A stretch of 64,000 bases of DNA from Blepharisma stoltei (taxonomy: Eukaryota; Ciliophora; Heterotrichea; Heterotrichida; Blepharismidae): positions 682,001 through 746,000 of the forward strand of contig CAJZBQ010000044.1 of assembly GCA_914767885.1 (NCBI GenBank). The letters run 5' to 3'. Below, piece by piece: positions 1 to 11,952 of this stretch. The notes beneath the pieces were generated by a model. The model had not been told where the DNA came from. It did no database searches and worked only from the letters and a program-made list of their open reading frames with translations. Positions within the stretch are counted from its first letter, which is position 1. Each line of letters begins with the position of its first letter. The position numbers were made by a program, and so were the translations under genes.

Positions 1-74
1 ACTCTGTTAAAAATTAAGTCACATGATATAAACTGTTATATTGATTAAAAATAAGTTATGCAATAATTATTTAA

Positions 75-1654
75 ATGCGTCAAAGCATCCAATACAAGCA
101 AACAATTGAGTCGTTAAAGACTGAAACGAAAAAGCTAATTCTTTCCTTCGGAAAAGTAAAAAAATAATGATTGAAAAATTTCTTTCTAATAAAGAAAAAA
201 TTAACCTCAAACGCAAGCAAAAAATTTGATTCCTCACTAAGGAGATAAGAGAGCAGCTATGCTTAGATACACTCCAGCAGTCCCATCTCGGTGTTGAATC
301 TGAGTTGGCCAGACTTCAAGAGCAAGGCGATGCTTTTGCTTATAAAATTGAGCTTGAGAAGCAAAAAATAGCAGACTTAGAGAATCAAATCACAATTATG
401 ACAGAAAAGCTTAAAGCCCAAAGAGAGTCCGTAGGAGGTTCTCAAGGCGCAAAAGAACTAAATGAAGGGGTGGCTCGAAAAATCAAAGGCTTAGAAAATA
501 AACTTGACAAGTCTCTTCAAAAATACAATGAAAGTATCGCTCACAATAAGCAGCTTAGGGAGCAAATTGATAAGCTCAGAAGAGAAAGGGTTGTTTATGA
601 CAATATTTATAAGAAACTTGAAGAAGAGCTGCAGTCAAAAAAAGAGGAAATGAAAATGGTAATAAAGAAAAGTAATAAAGCGCAGAAAAAAAGAGACGAA
701 ATTAAAGAGAAATTTCAAAAATTAAAAGAAGAAGCAGAAAACGAGCAGGCTGTGTTCGACAACGAATGAAAAGAGCTAGGGAATTTGATTGAAAAGGACA
801 AAAAAATGAAAGAGTTCTTGACAAATGAAGAATTAGTCCCATCAGAAACAGTCGATGTCAAAAATCTGAACAAAAAAGTTGCTAAAAGTGCATGGAATAT
901 TGCAAAAGAAAAATCCAGCATCAAAATGTACCTAGAAAAGGTTGAAATGTATGAAGAAGCATTCAAGAAGATTGAAGATGCAACTGGGATATCAGATATC
1001 GATGAGCTGGTTAGGACTTTTGTCGATGCTGAAATGCAGAACTACAGCTTGTTTAACCATGTAAATGATCTCAGCAATGAAATGGAAAAGCTTGAACAGC
1101 AAATTAATGATATAAAATTTGAAATCGATAAATATAAGAATCAAGGCTCTTCTAATGAAAATCAAAGGAAAAAACAAATGCGAGAGCTCGAACAAAGGCT
1201 GGAAAAAACAGAAGAAAAAGCTGGCGAATATGAGAAAAAATGTGAAGGCAACCAGCTGCTTTTAGACTCCCTCAAAGAAGGAATTGAAACCCTCTTTGTA
1301 AGAATTGGCTGTACTTCAGAAGGAGAAACAGAGTCCAAAACTCCAATTGGTATAAACGATTCAAATATATTGTACTATATGGGACTTATTGAAGAAAAAA
1401 CCAACGAAATCATCCACATGTACACTAATTCCCAGCAGTCAGCCAATCTCTATAATATCCAATTTACCAACACTTCAGCTCCACCACCATTACTCCCTAT
1501 TGGTAAAAAAATGGATATTGAGCTTCCATCTGTCCCTGATAGAGAACAGCCTGACGAAGATGAAGCTTCAGCTCCTCTGAGTGTGAAAGAAATGAAATTC
1601 AGGTCTCTGAAGAAATATGAAGAAGAAAAAGATAAGAAGAAAAAAAAGCAATAA
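75..1654 (+). CDS. Outer dynein arm docking complex-like coiled-coil protein (ODAD1/CCDC114/CCDC63 family)
   Basis: Almost the whole product is charged heptad-rich coiled coil. A segment around bases 540-640 reads NKQLREQIDKLRRERVVYD, a stretch I associate with the ODAD1/CCDC63 family that anchors outer dynein arms to doublet microtubules. TGA codons near 228 and at 767-769 are read as Trp. The ATG at 75 opens a frame that joins the main frame only if the A7 run at about 158-164 had one more A, so this is either a homopolymer error or a later start at the in-frame ATG at 167. The C-terminus is low complexity and Lys-rich. Family assignment rests on the LRRER motif and coiled-coil architecture; subfamily is inferred. 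Confidence 0.72.
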
Positions 1655-1701
1655 CTTGATTGTTTAATTTTCATATGTTTAAATGAGAAATAATTAAGTA
1701 T

Positions 1702-3114
1702 ATGCAACCTAGGCTACATAGCACTCGGTCAAGTCCTAGGATTACGACTGGAAATGTGAAGACACCTAAGTATTTCGCGAACGTAATTGCTACTGACCTA
1801 AAACAGGCATCTCCAAGGCTTTCTTATGACTTCCCAACTGATTATCCACATACTTCTATAACTGATTCCTCTAAAGATTCATTGGTAAAAAAGCCATTGT
1901 CTCGTACACCTAAAGCTTACTCGAACCCCTTTTCTTTGACTTCTCAGACGCCACGAACGTCAAAATCAATCAGAGACTCGATCTCAAATGGAGCAACCCC
2001 TAGAAATGTGTCGACAAAATCTTTAACACCTCGAGGGTCCTCATTGAATCCTAAGAGCTCTGAAGCTCAGCCTAAGCAAACAATTTTCCACACCCCTTCC
2101 TCCAAAAGTTTGTTTCAAAAATCTTCCAGAACTTTTAGCGCTACTAGCTCCAAGAAAAAAATATCCCAATCAATCTCCACCTCAAGTTTATCACAAACAG
2201 GATCAAATGATCCTTATCGTGGAAGTCCAAAAACAGCTGATAATAAAAATGTGTTGGCCCAAATGATAACACAAGTAAAAACCTCTGAAACCCCTAAAGG
2301 CAGTGCTGAATTGTCACCTGAAGACCTCCAAAAAAGAGCAGACGCTATATATAAAGAGCATTTATTCCAAACCTTTCAAGCCTTGAAGTTTGTCAGAACG
2401 ATGCCTCCTGTTGACCAAAATCAACTGCAACAAAAACGAATTAATCTTCCAAAAAGAGGAGCATATTTGAATAAGAAAACTTTAATTTTTGATTTAGATG
2501 AAACTTTGGTCCATTGCTGTGAAGATTTGACGACTTCAAATCCTGATGTCATTTTGCCGATCACCTTTCCAAATGGCGAAGTTATCAATGTAATTTGTAT
2601 ATAGGCTGGAGTTAATATAAGACCATTTGCAAGAGAGGTCTTGGTAGAAGCAAATAAGGACTTTGAAGTTATTGTGTTTACTGCAAGCCATCAGTGCTAT
2701 GCAGATGTGGTTTTGGATTATTTGGATCCGACTCGTGAACTAATTCATCATAGACTTTATAGAGATAACTGTATTATGTCTCAAGGAATTTATATAAAAG
2801 ATTTGAGAGTACTGGCCAATAGAAGATTGCAGGATATTGTGATTATTGATAATGCTGCGTATAGTTTTGGATATCAAATAGATAATGGAATCCCAATAAT
2901 TTCCTGACATGATGATCGCTATGACAAAGAACTTTTTAATCTTTCAGATTATATAAAAGTTCTGGCAAAAGTGCCAGATATTCGTGAAGTTAATAGAAAA
3001 ACTTTCAGATTAAGTTCATTTTATGAAGATTATATTGAACAATTTTTACAAGGAGATGAAAACAAGCCTAAAACGGCATCAAGAAAGATTAAGAGAAAGC
3101 CAAAGTTGAACTAA
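1702..3114 (+). CDS. FCP1/SCP-like CTD phosphatase (HAD superfamily)
   Basis: About 465 aa. A Ser/Thr-rich, probably disordered N-terminus (residues 1-255) precedes an NLI-interacting-factor phosphatase domain. The catalytic motif I is DLDETLVH (bases about 2491-2514); the downstream motif VIIDNAAYSF and the SWHDD motif typical of small CTD phosphatases follow, with Trp encoded by TGA at 2905-2907. A 15-nt intron (2590-2604) interrupts the domain; its removal joins GEVIN to AGVNIRPFA in frame. The family dephosphorylates the RNA polymerase II C-terminal domain or other phosphoproteins; the substrate here is unknown. It lies 47 bp after the docking-protein gene on the same strand. Confidence 0.9.
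2590..2604 (+). other. 15-nt spliceosomal intron
   Basis: GTAATTTGTATATAG inside the CTD phosphatase gene. Unspliced it ends in an in-frame TAG; its removal continues the conserved phosphatase domain. Confidence 0.93.
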
Positions 3115-3210
3115 ACAGATCACAGAGCCTTGCAAAATTTTGTAATAAAGATAAGGTTAAATTATATCTTTGATCCTTTTAAGCTAAAGTTTTAATAATT
3201 TTATAAAGAT

Positions 3211-4503
3211 ATGAGTGATGATGTTATGCAAATTGATCGAGAAGAAGAAAATGAGTTCGCAGAAAAACTCAGAGCAGCAGGCCCACTAAATTTAGCAGTT
3301 GAACACAATATTTTCCTTCCAGGAATGGAAGCTACTTATGTCAAAATCTTAGTTGATGAGATTCCTCAAGGCCCGCCACAAATAATCCCAAAGCTTTTTA
3401 GAAGTATTCGCTGTGGCCGAGAAGACTTTAAAGAAGGAAGGAAAATCTGAGACCTTTCCTTTTTGAACTCCTCCTTATTTCCAGTTAGAAAAGTAGAGCC
3501 TCCTAACGATTTGTTTGCAACATGTGGGGGACCTTTTATTCACGTATATAGACTAAGTAGGCCCTTAGCTGATACTTTCGAAACCCTTCATATCTATGTG
3601 AATACAATTCAAGACGACGATTTATACACCTTATCATGAGGATTGCTAAATGATGGCGAACCAATCCTTGCATGTGCTGGGAAACAAGGGATTATTTTAT
3701 TAATAAATGTTTACACATATTCTTTAGTAGGCCACCATCTAGTCGGACACAAGAATGCAATCCATCAATTGAAGTTTGCCCCTGGAAATAGTGCATTTTT
3801 ATTGAGTGCCAGTGAAGATTTGAGCATTCGGCTTTGGAATATTTTGACGTTTACTCAAGTTGCAATATTTGCTGGGGACTTAGGGCATAAACATGGAGTT
3901 CTAACAATCGATTGGCATAGCACGGAAAATATTTTTGCGTCTGGAGGAAGGGATGGAGCTGTCAAAATATGAAAAATTACTGATGAACTTAAAAATGCAA
4001 TGGATGAATCAATGACTTGAAACCAAAATTTTATGAATAATGGCGCAAATATTCCATGTGCAAGGACTCCTTTTAGAACAAAAATGATTTTTGAGCCTGA
4101 ATTTTCAACTAATCGTGTCCATAAAAGCTATGTTGATTGTGTTAAATTTTATGGGAATTTGATTTACTCAAAAGGACAAGAAGGCTGCATTGTTGTATGA
4201 AAACCGCATCCTGAAAGAAACCCTGACTCAGTGACTGTGCTATTCACTTTGAATTTTCCTAGAAATTCAGAAATTGGGCTTAGATTTACTATTGATTATG
4301 AGCAAGATTTGCTTGTGCTTGGAGGAACAGAGTCGAATTGCTATTTATTTGATTTGACATGAGAGTCAACGGAATTTAGGGAAATTAAAAACGCGCTACA
4401 CACATTTAGAAGTCCTGTTCGGAGTGCAGGATTTACAGCGGACTCTAGCAAGATGGTTTACATAACTGATGACTGTTTCGTGCACCTTCTACAAAAAATA
4501 TAG
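3211..4503 (+). CDS. Polycomb EED/ESC-like WD40 protein (PRC2 subunit)
   Basis: About 430 aa, close to the usual EED length of about 440. WD repeats are visible throughout. Motifs resembling EED are LLSASEDLSIRLWNI, followed by VAIFAGDLGHKHGVL, and RVHKSYVDCVKFYGNLIYSK, followed by IVVWKP. EED reads H3K27me3 and is the scaffold subunit of PRC2. Several Trp residues are TGA (3448-3450, 3970s, 4018-4020, 4198-4200). The N-terminal about 35 residues are acidic. In Paramecium and Tetrahymena, PRC2-type complexes act in development, including transposon silencing and DNA elimination; extending that role here is inference. The stop is TAG. Confidence 0.87.
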
Positions 4504-4731
4504 GTTATATGTCATTAATATTAGATTAAAAATACTTTTATTATCAGCAATATTTAAAATATATTATCTCTTAATTTCTTATTTCAGCTTAAAATTTTTA
4601 CTATTCATTCCCTTCATCCATTTATAATTCTTATAGGAAAATTAACTCTTACAACAATTTTAATAACTCTCCTAGTCAATCATATCAAAAATTAAGAAAA
4701 TTACATTTTAATCACATTTATTTCTCAAAAT

Positions 4732-6066
4732 ATGAATCTTGAGCCAGTTTATTCCTCTTCTTCTTATTTTACCAACAAAGAAACAATCGTTGAAACTCTT
4801 CAAAAAGATGCTGAATATTATACAAGGAAGCTTGAGCACAGTCGAAAACAAGCTGATATACTAAATCAAGAACTAGAAGAAACAAAATCTAAGATTTTAG
4901 CCCACCGGTCAAGTCGCCTTTCTTTTAGCGAATCCAAAGCCAAAATTCATTCGCTTATAGCTAAGGCAGCTTGGCTTGAAGACAAGCTTGCTTTAGAGAA
5001 AAGTAAACTAAATAAAAGTTTTCTTGAAAACAAGCAACTTAAAGAGAAAATTGAATTCTTGAGAAGAGAAAGGCAACTTCATCAAAAAGTTTCTACAAGT
5101 TCAAGCCAAGATCTTAGAAAAATGCGATCGTTGACTGATAGAATTAAAAACAAAAATTTCCACTATAAATCTGAGACTGAAAACGTTATTGAAAAAATTG
5201 AACTAGCAAAAGCAAAGTTTGCGAGGTCTAAAACGAATTTGAGATCTCAGATTTTTAATCTCGAAAACAATTTGAATAAATCATTTGACTCATCTCCTGA
5301 AGTAGCAGACGTGAAAAGGCCAAAAACTCCTATGGAAATGTATAATTTAAATAAATATTTTACTGAAAAATTTGGAGAAGTAGGCAAGGGGAAGTATGCT
5401 GAGATCGATAAATTTAGAAAAAACCGAAAAACATTGATTTCTGCGTTTAATGAAATGCGAGGACATGATTTAACTATACCTGAAGTGGTCAAAGCATATT
5501 TAAGCTATATAAATCAATACAATTCATTATGCAAAACACTTGGAGAACTGTCAGAATCAGTTGACAAAGTAACCAGTGAGATAAAAAATAACAGAGACGA
5601 AATTTCTGCATATAAATCAAATGCGATTGGAGAAAGAGCCAAAGATAAATTAAAATATGAAGCTCTCAAAGTAAAAATTTCTAAAATTCAAGAAGAATTA
5701 AATAGAAAAAATACTGCCACAGATAAAATCAGCAACCAACTAGCAATAATTTCAATTCCTTTGCGATTGATTCGAAGTTGATCTCACAATTTAAAAGGGA
5801 AAATTCCTCAAACTAATGATTTAAATGACACTGAAGTGATATTTCACTCAGCAAAAGAAGCAGATGAGTTTGTTGATATTTTATCATTTCTTAAATTTAT
5901 TAAGCCAAAACCAGAAAATCAAACAATGCCTAAAACTCAAGTAAAGAGAAAAACTCTCAAATTTGGAGAAGATATTGAGGGTGGTAATAATGCAGAAGAC
6001 GATAAACCATTTTCTGTGGATAGGTTTCGAGCTGTTGCTAAAGAATTTGCTTTTAAGGCTAATTAA
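4732..6066 (+). CDS. Second ODAD-like coiled-coil protein
   Basis: 444 aa, mostly predicted coiled coil up to residue 350. The motif NKQLKEKIEFLRRERQLHQ parallels the NKQLREQIDKLRRERVVYD segment of the gene at 75-1654, so the two look like distant paralogues of the outer dynein arm docking family. One TGA (5779-5781) encodes Trp and joins the two open segments; the C-terminal 100 residues are acidic and Lys-rich. Function in ciliary dynein docking is inferred from family resemblance. It ends 20 bp from the convergent gene on the opposite strand. Confidence 0.7.
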
Positions 6067-6086
6067 AATTATTTTGTTAAATAAAA

Positions 6087-7094
6087 TTAACTCCCAAATG
6101 AACTGTATCTCACCAGTGGTTTTGCATTCGACTTGAGTTTTTCATAATTAAACCCTTGCTTGTGTCTATACTTGGTAGAGACTGGAGTTAATTGCGAATA
6201 GCTTGGAGTTAAAATCGGCTCACTAATGTGTTTTTCTTCATTATCAATTTTTTTCATCTTAATTTGAGGAGGGTTCGGAGGTGGAACTCTAACATTTGTG
6301 CTTTGCTTTTTATCCATCGAATAAGGCTTTATTGCTATTTTGGGTTCTTTTATTTCATTTTCAGATGGCGATGATTTTTTCTGACAACTATAAACACTTA
6401 GAGATAGAGTTATTGCTTTTTGTGCTAGATCTTCCATGGAAGATATTGAATTATGTGAATTGTGTGCAGATATTTTTGGAGATAAAATAGGTTTAAATGT
6501 GCATTCACTCATTTGCTCTATTTCTTTGCTTTTCCTTTCAGTTTCAATTCTTTCATCTTTCTTTTGATTCCAATAGCAATTTCTTTCTATTAACGACATT
6601 TTACTGACGTCAACCCTTTCCTCTTCTTTTTCTGGCATCAGCAACTTGCTTCTTGATTTTAAGCTTTCTTTTAAAGATTCATAAGGAATTTTTAGCTCAG
6701 TTCCAAGACTTTTATGCTCTTTAAAGCTGTCATCCTTGTCAATAATTCCGTTAGCAAGCTTTTCAGCCATTTCTTTCTCTTTCTGCCTTCTCTTTGCTTC
6801 TATTAAGATCTCTTTTGATTTTGGGTTAATTTTTGGGGTTCCTGTATTTACCCTTCTTTCTTCTGCTACTTTTAATATTTTTAAAGTGTTTATCCTTGCT
6901 TTAGACCTTTCATCTTTGATTCTTAGGACTTCTTCAATTTTTGTTGGTATATCAGTCATCGAGTTAGATTTTCTTAGCTTTAAAGGCTTGCTATTAAAAG
7001 ATTGAGAAGATTGGCTTGGTGAAAATATTTTATGATTATCAAATATCCTAGGAGATTGTTCTTTATCAGGCTTTTTGTATTTGCTATATGACAT
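6087..7094 (-). CDS. Unrecognised Lys/Ser-rich coiled-coil protein
   Basis: 335 aa, very rich in Lys, Glu and Ser, with helical segments (residues 70-115 and 165-200). It includes a SECTFKP motif, a phrase often seen in ciliate cytoskeletal or basal-body-associated proteins; the link is only suggestive. The start ATG (6 bp from a short AT-rich gap) and TAA stop are clear and the frame needs no TGA readthrough. No enzymatic domain is visible. It is convergent with the ODAD-like gene and follows the RAD54B-like gene on the same strand. Confidence 0.7.
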   Translation of the reverse strand: MSYSKYKKPDKEQSPRIFDNHKIFSPSQSSQSFNSKPLKLRKSNSMTDIPTKIEEVLRIKDERSKARINTLKILKVAEERRVNTGTPKINPKSKEILIEAKRRQKEKEMAEKLANGIIDKDDSFKEHKSLGTELKIPYESLKESLKSRSKLLMPEKEEERVDVSKMSLIERNCYWNQKKDERIETERKSKEIEQMSECTFKPILSPKISAHNSHNSISSMEDLAQKAITLSLSVYSCQKKSSPSENEIKEPKIAIKPYSMDKKQSTNVRVPPPNPPQIKMKKIDNEEKHISEPILTPSYSQLTPVSTKYRHKQGFNYEKLKSNAKPLVRYSSFGS

Positions 7095-7187
7095 TTTTAT
7101 TAAATATAATTAAAAGGTTCTTATTATTTGATGTTATTACAGCAACGGATAATGTCTAATGGCTTGATGCACAAATTTATATTACAA

Positions 7188-10088
7188 TTAATTTACCTCT
7201 GTCTTAATTCGTTTTTCTACACCTTCGTCACTTTCCTCATCCTCCAACTTTCTTTTATTGTCACCTATTTTTGCTTCTTTAAAATCTAATTCTTCTTCAA
7301 CCACCTCTTCATTCCAATCAGGCAAATTCAGCTTAATTAAATCCACAACGTGGTTTGTGCAACTCAAAAATGAATCTTTAAATTCTAAAGCATTAGCATC
7401 GTCTCCATTTTCAAATGATTCACATTTATTGCTTAATGTAAAAACCTCTTTTAAATATTCCTTAGAAAAACTAGAAGTGATATTTTTTGCGTCAATGATT
7501 ACAGATGAAAGCTTCTCTTTTGCAGTTTGTCTTTGGTATATCTTTTCTTCAATAGTTCCTGAGCAGAATAATCTATAAATGTGAACAGGCTTTTTTTGGC
7601 CATCCCTTCATATGCGTCCCATAGCTTGCTTATCATTACTTGGATTCCAGTCAGGATCAAACAATATTAATCTATTAGCGCCAATCAAATTAAGCCCGCA
7701 TCCTCCTGCTTTGCAGCTAAGAAGAAAGATAAGAATATTTGATTTTTCTGAATTAAACTCTTTAACTAAATCAAGTCTCTTTTTCACATTTGTAGCTCCA
7801 TCAAGTCTAAGATATGTATATTCTCTCCTTTCACATAAAGATTGAACCACATCAAGTGTCTTGGAAAAATTTGAAACAACAACAATCTTATCATTTGCCT
7901 CAGCAGAAAGTTTTGCAATGGTGTCGAAAAACATCATTTTGCTAGAAAATAATGCTCTTTCTCCTTCACTTCTATAATCTATCGGAAATATATTCATTGC
8001 TGTATGCCACGCTTCTAATAGTTCAGGAGATTTTGGAGGATGAAAATAAAGCAAATCAGGATGATTCACAATTTTTCTTAAAGAAGTAATAAGTGATAGT
8101 GCATTTCCTGAGTTTCCTGTTTCCAAAGTTGTGTATGCAAGTTTTGATGTAAGATATGCTAAATACACTTTTTGCTGCAATGCAGTGGCCTTACAGAATA
8201 CTAAATATTCATTTCTAGGCGGTAGGAGTGATTCTAACAAAGACCCGGTTCTTCTTAAAATAAATTTTGATGTAACTCGGCATAGCTCTGATGATCTACC
8301 CCACGCTAACTCTTTAATAAACTCAGAGGCTCCAGGGTCTTGACCTTTCAATATTGGTTCGGTAAATAATCTATTAAAAGCTTGCATAGTTCCAAGTATC
8401 CCAGGGTTTACGAACGAGACACAAGCATAAAATTCTGATAATGAATTTTGTAGAGGTGTTCCTGTCAAAAGAATTCTTTTTTTGCAATCTAAATCATGTA
8501 TCGCCTTTGTAGTTTTAATTTGAAGGTTTTTCAACCTATGTCCTTCATCACATACAATAATATCACAAGCTTTATTCAACCTTGCAGCATGGTTTCTGAA
8601 GGATTCATAAGAAATAACTAATAATGCAGCCTGGCCTTTTTCGAATACTTTTAAGGAGTTTTCATTTTCATGCTTAGTCCCTGCACAGACTACTGGGCAA
8701 AGCTTAAGCGGACCTAGTCATTTATAAATTTCATCTCTTCAGTTATTAAGCAAGCTTGAAGGAGCAACTATTATACCTTTATTAGCGATTTTTTTATATG
8801 GGCTGTCTTTTCTAAGCACTGTATAAAGAAGAGCAATTGATTGAAGAGTTTTACCAAGCCCCATAGAGTCTGCAAGAATACAGCCAAAATAACCGCTTTC
8901 TCTTTTTCCTGTAATGCAATCATACATAAACTGAATACCTTCTTTTTGGTGCTGTCTTAAATGCTGTGCAAGAAATTTCTCAACATAAACGTTATTTTCA
9001 GCGTCTAATATTAATGCCCCTTCAGGGATTGTAAATTCTTTTCGTTCTTCATTTTTAATTGCGTGATAATTTGGATTTACAGGAGGAGGCTTATTAAAAA
9101 AGCACCTTCCTGATGCAAAATCTTCATATGTAATTTGATTTTGTACCTCTACTTCATAGTTTCCTAGAGTGATGACTTGGCTATCTCTTAGAGCTCGGCA
9201 TTTACTGAGATTTGGCTTTTCTATAATTTTTTTCCCTTCTGAATCCTGAAGAAAAAAGCATTTCATAGAAAGAATAAGAATTCCGTCTTCATATGATTTT
9301 TTCTTTTTTTTGCAAGCTCGTGTGAACATAACAGAATAGTAAGTATCAGTGATTTGGGACTGCTGAAGATCAGTTTTAGAGGTGGGAGGGTTTAAGCCAA
9401 GCTTTAGTTGGTGGTATTTTTTGGGCAAAATTGCTTTGTTTTCTAAGGGCTGAACGGGTGCTTTAGTTTCACAAGCTGGAAGATTTGGCTCGAGAGAGTT
9501 GAAGGGGTTATATAAATCTCATAATTTGGATTGATTCAAATCAATTTCAGTAAAAGGCTTTACATTTTCGTCTTTTTTTAAAATAATAGACTCTGTTGAA
9601 TCAAAATTTTTATCTGTGCTCTGCATCTTTTGAAAGCTTGTATTAAATTGGGAGTTTTCCTTTGATTCGATTACAATAATTTCTTTGCTTTCGATCTTAT
9701 TTAACAAATCTGGCTCTTTAAATTCTTTCTCGCTTTGTGCAGGTTTAATTATTGGCTGATTATTTAAAGAAGTTCTAGATGAAGCAATCTCAATGATTTC
9801 AATATCTTTTTTTTGATTATTTCTTCAGTTTATTTTTGTATGTTTCTTAATTTTTTCATTAAGGCTGGGTTCTTCAATTTCTTTTTCATTGTTATAACAT
9901 TCATCCTTTCTTTTAAATTCCTTAGATTTTTCAGTGTCAATTAGAGATCTTGATAGCAAGCTGTTTGTGTTTATAATTGATCTCTTCACTCCAATTGTTT
10001 TATGCTCAGTTTTTTCTTGAGAAGGGTTATAGTTCGTTAATGGTGATACGAACTTTTTGCGGAGGATGGGATTTGAGTTTAATTCCAT
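7188..10088 (-). CDS. RAD54B/RDH54-like SNF2 helicase
   Basis: 966 aa. The N-terminal 220 residues are Ser/Lys-rich and disordered. Residues about 240-340 match the RAD54B-specific N-terminal domain (YYSVMFTRACKKKKK and ITYEDFASGRCFF). The SNF2 ATPase follows: Walker A DSMGLGKT (about residue 408), DEGH box (about 514), TGTPLQN, and the helicase C-terminal motif GRIWRDGQ (about 826) whose Trp is TGA. RAD54B remodels Rad51-DNA filaments in homologous recombination and meiosis. Four or more TGA codons are read as Trp. The C-terminus is acidic and ends KRIKTEVN. Confidence 0.92.
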
Positions 10089-10225
10089 TTATAAGTCCCG
10101 CGCAAAAATTCTCATTTTTTATTTGTTGTTCATTTGACATGAAAAATCAGAAAATCACAAAAGTTCTGCTATTATGTAAACAATTGTTTTATTAAATTTT
10201 TAATTTTATGCTAATTTTTTTATTA

Positions 10226-10498
10226 TTAAAGCATTGCGCAGTGATCCATAGAACACAAATCTCTTGAGTCTTTAATCTGCTTTTCGCATGACCTTCAATC
10301 ATCATTTGGGATATGTTTGTAGTTTTCTGGCCTTATTCAGTCGAATTGCATTTCGTTTAAGTCTTCGGGATCATAATCGTAGTTTTTATCGAGCTGCCTT
10401 CTAAATTGTTTGAAACTTTCTTGCACTGAAATATCGTAACTGTCGCTTTCTAAACTGTTTTCTTCCTCTTGTTGCTGCTTAAGGTATCGATTTGACAT
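10226..10498 (-). CDS. Small acidic hypothetical protein
   Basis: A 90-residue frame missed by a standard-code scan because it has two internal TGA (Trp) codons. It starts MSNRYLKQQQEEEN and contains DYDPEDLNEMQFDWIRP and a Cys-containing tail. Both TGAs fall where Trp is plausible, and codon use resembles its neighbours. I do not recognise a family. It lies in a short gap between the RAD54B-like gene and RBM39-like gene, all on the same strand. Confidence 0.6.
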
Positions 10499-10782
10499 AT
10501 TTCCTTAATATCTTATTCTGATCCAATTGATAAAATTTTATAATATAGCATCTTAATAAAGAAAACCTCATAACAAGAGCCATAGCTAGATGCAAATTAA
10601 TTTTTTTACTTATATTAAATATTCACCTTTTTAGCTAGATATTTTTCCAATTTTGAGGATTGAATATTCTAGAATAATTTGTAATTTTGAAACATTTTCA
10701 TATTTATTGATTTTCAAGTACTAAAGTTTTATTGATTTACCATTTACAGATTTCATTATATTATTTAGTTTTTGAGTTTCTC

Positions 10783-11745
10783 TTATCTTTTGAATTTTTC
10801 TCCATTTCCATATCTTCTTTCTTCTGCATTATCTTGACGATTGCTAGAAGGAGGAGGTCCAGGCGGTAAATTTTTAACATTTAGATCTGTGTCTCTTGCT
10901 AATTTCTGGATTAGCTGCATCTTTTGTCCTTGAGAACGAAGATAAGTCCCATCTTCTTCATGATCTCCCATTCTTTGTGCTTCCCTAATGCTTGCCTTGG
11001 TGTCTGCCATTCCTACTTTAATTCTATGTCCTTTAATTTCAGCTCCATCCATTTTCGTGACAGCTTCTCTTGCATCTCTGCTTTTTTTATATTGTATATA
11101 GCCTACACCTCTATTAACTTCCACATGCTCTATCTCTCCAAAAGGTGAAAACAGCTGTCTCAGTTCTCTTGCTCCAATATTTGCTAAAGTATCTTTCAAT
11201 CCTGCGACAAATATTTTATTCGGACCTTCTTGGGGCATTGAAAGCTGCTGTCCAGCTGCTTTTGCCATTTTTGCAGCTGCTGCAGCTCTATTTTTCTCAG
11301 CTTGAGAAGGCTGAACACTAATAGCTTGCCCATTAATCATTTGCCCTGATAGTGCCATACTTTTTAAAACGGAATCAGGAGAATAAAATTCCACATAGGC
11401 GACCCCTTTGCTTTTCCCAGTTTTTTGGTCTCTAATAATCCTCACATCCCTGACTTTTCCAACTCCTGCAGATGAGAAAAAATTATAGACATCCCACTCA
11501 ACAGCCTTAATATGAAGCTTCACAACTAAAACAGTGCAGTCGTCTCTTTGGGCTTCTTCGGCTTGTTTTTTTGCAACTTCAAGACGCTTTTCTAAGTCAT
11601 CAACTTCGATTCGTCGTGGAGATATTTTCTTTACTTGAAGCTGTGGAGGCGTTCTGGAACGGTGACGTCTAGATCTGCCTTTTTTGACATATTCTTCGAA
11701 CTCTTCGATATCCATTTCATCGAGGTTAGGAAAAGATTCTGCCAT
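10783..11745 (-). CDS. RBM39/CAPER-like splicing factor with two RRMs
   Basis: 320 aa. An SR/RS-like segment (KKGRSRRHRSRTPP, residues 20-35) is followed by RRM1 (about 68-145; RNP1 KGVAYVEF) and RRM2 (about 176-250; KIFVAGL and GVGYIQYKK). RRM order and spacing, with an Ala/Met-rich linker, resemble RBM39/CC1-like factors, which act with U2AF in splice-site choice. The third, U2AF-homology RRM found in longer homologues is not seen; the protein ends after a GPPPSS linker. In a genome with 15-nt introns its splicing role is interesting. No intron or IES was found in it. Confidence 0.88.
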   Translation of the reverse strand: MAESFPNLDEMDIEEFEEYVKKGRSRRHRSRTPPQLQVKKISPRRIEVDDLEKRLEVAKKQAEEAQRDDCTVLVVKLHIKAVEWDVYNFFSSAGVGKVRDVRIIRDQKTGKSKGVAYVEFYSPDSVLKSMALSGQMINGQAISVQPSQAEKNRAAAAAKMAKAAGQQLSMPQEGPNKIFVAGLKDTLANIGARELRQLFSPFGEIEHVEVNRGVGYIQYKKSRDAREAVTKMDGAEIKGHRIKVGMADTKASIREAQRMGDHEEDGTYLRSQGQKMQLIQKLARDTDLNVKNLPPGPPPSSNRQDNAEERRYGNGEKFKR

Positions 11746-11787
11746 TATAAATTTATTATAATAAATAGAAGAATAATTTGAGTTAGT

Positions 11788-11952
11788 TACTCCCCCTCTG
11801 TCAACGAATCAAAATTTTTTATAAAAAAAATTTTGGATATATAAGTGATAATTAGTATAATGAAACTTTGAGCTAATTCTGTTTAATTTTAAAAAATTAA
11901 CCCCCTCCATGAGCGAACAAAATTTTTTTGTTTGCTCATGGAGGGGAAAAGT
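11788..11952. mobile_element. Short family-1 MITE-like IES at the EF-Ts stop codon
   Basis: TA-bounded (TA at 11788-89 and 11953-54), 165 bp removable. Left end TACTCCCCCTCTGTCAACGA and right end carrying an inverted, C/G-run terminus. It also has a subterminal hairpin of the CTCCATGAGCGAAC motif (about 11901-11946) and the shared core GATAATTAGTATAATGAAA at about 11848. The right TA lies inside the TAA stop codon of the EF-Ts gene, and excision recreates TAA. Confidence 0.8.

Noticed and set aside
2905-2907. TGA codons as selenocysteine or readthrough stops
   Set aside because: They are too frequent, occur in most long genes, and fall at conserved Trp positions.
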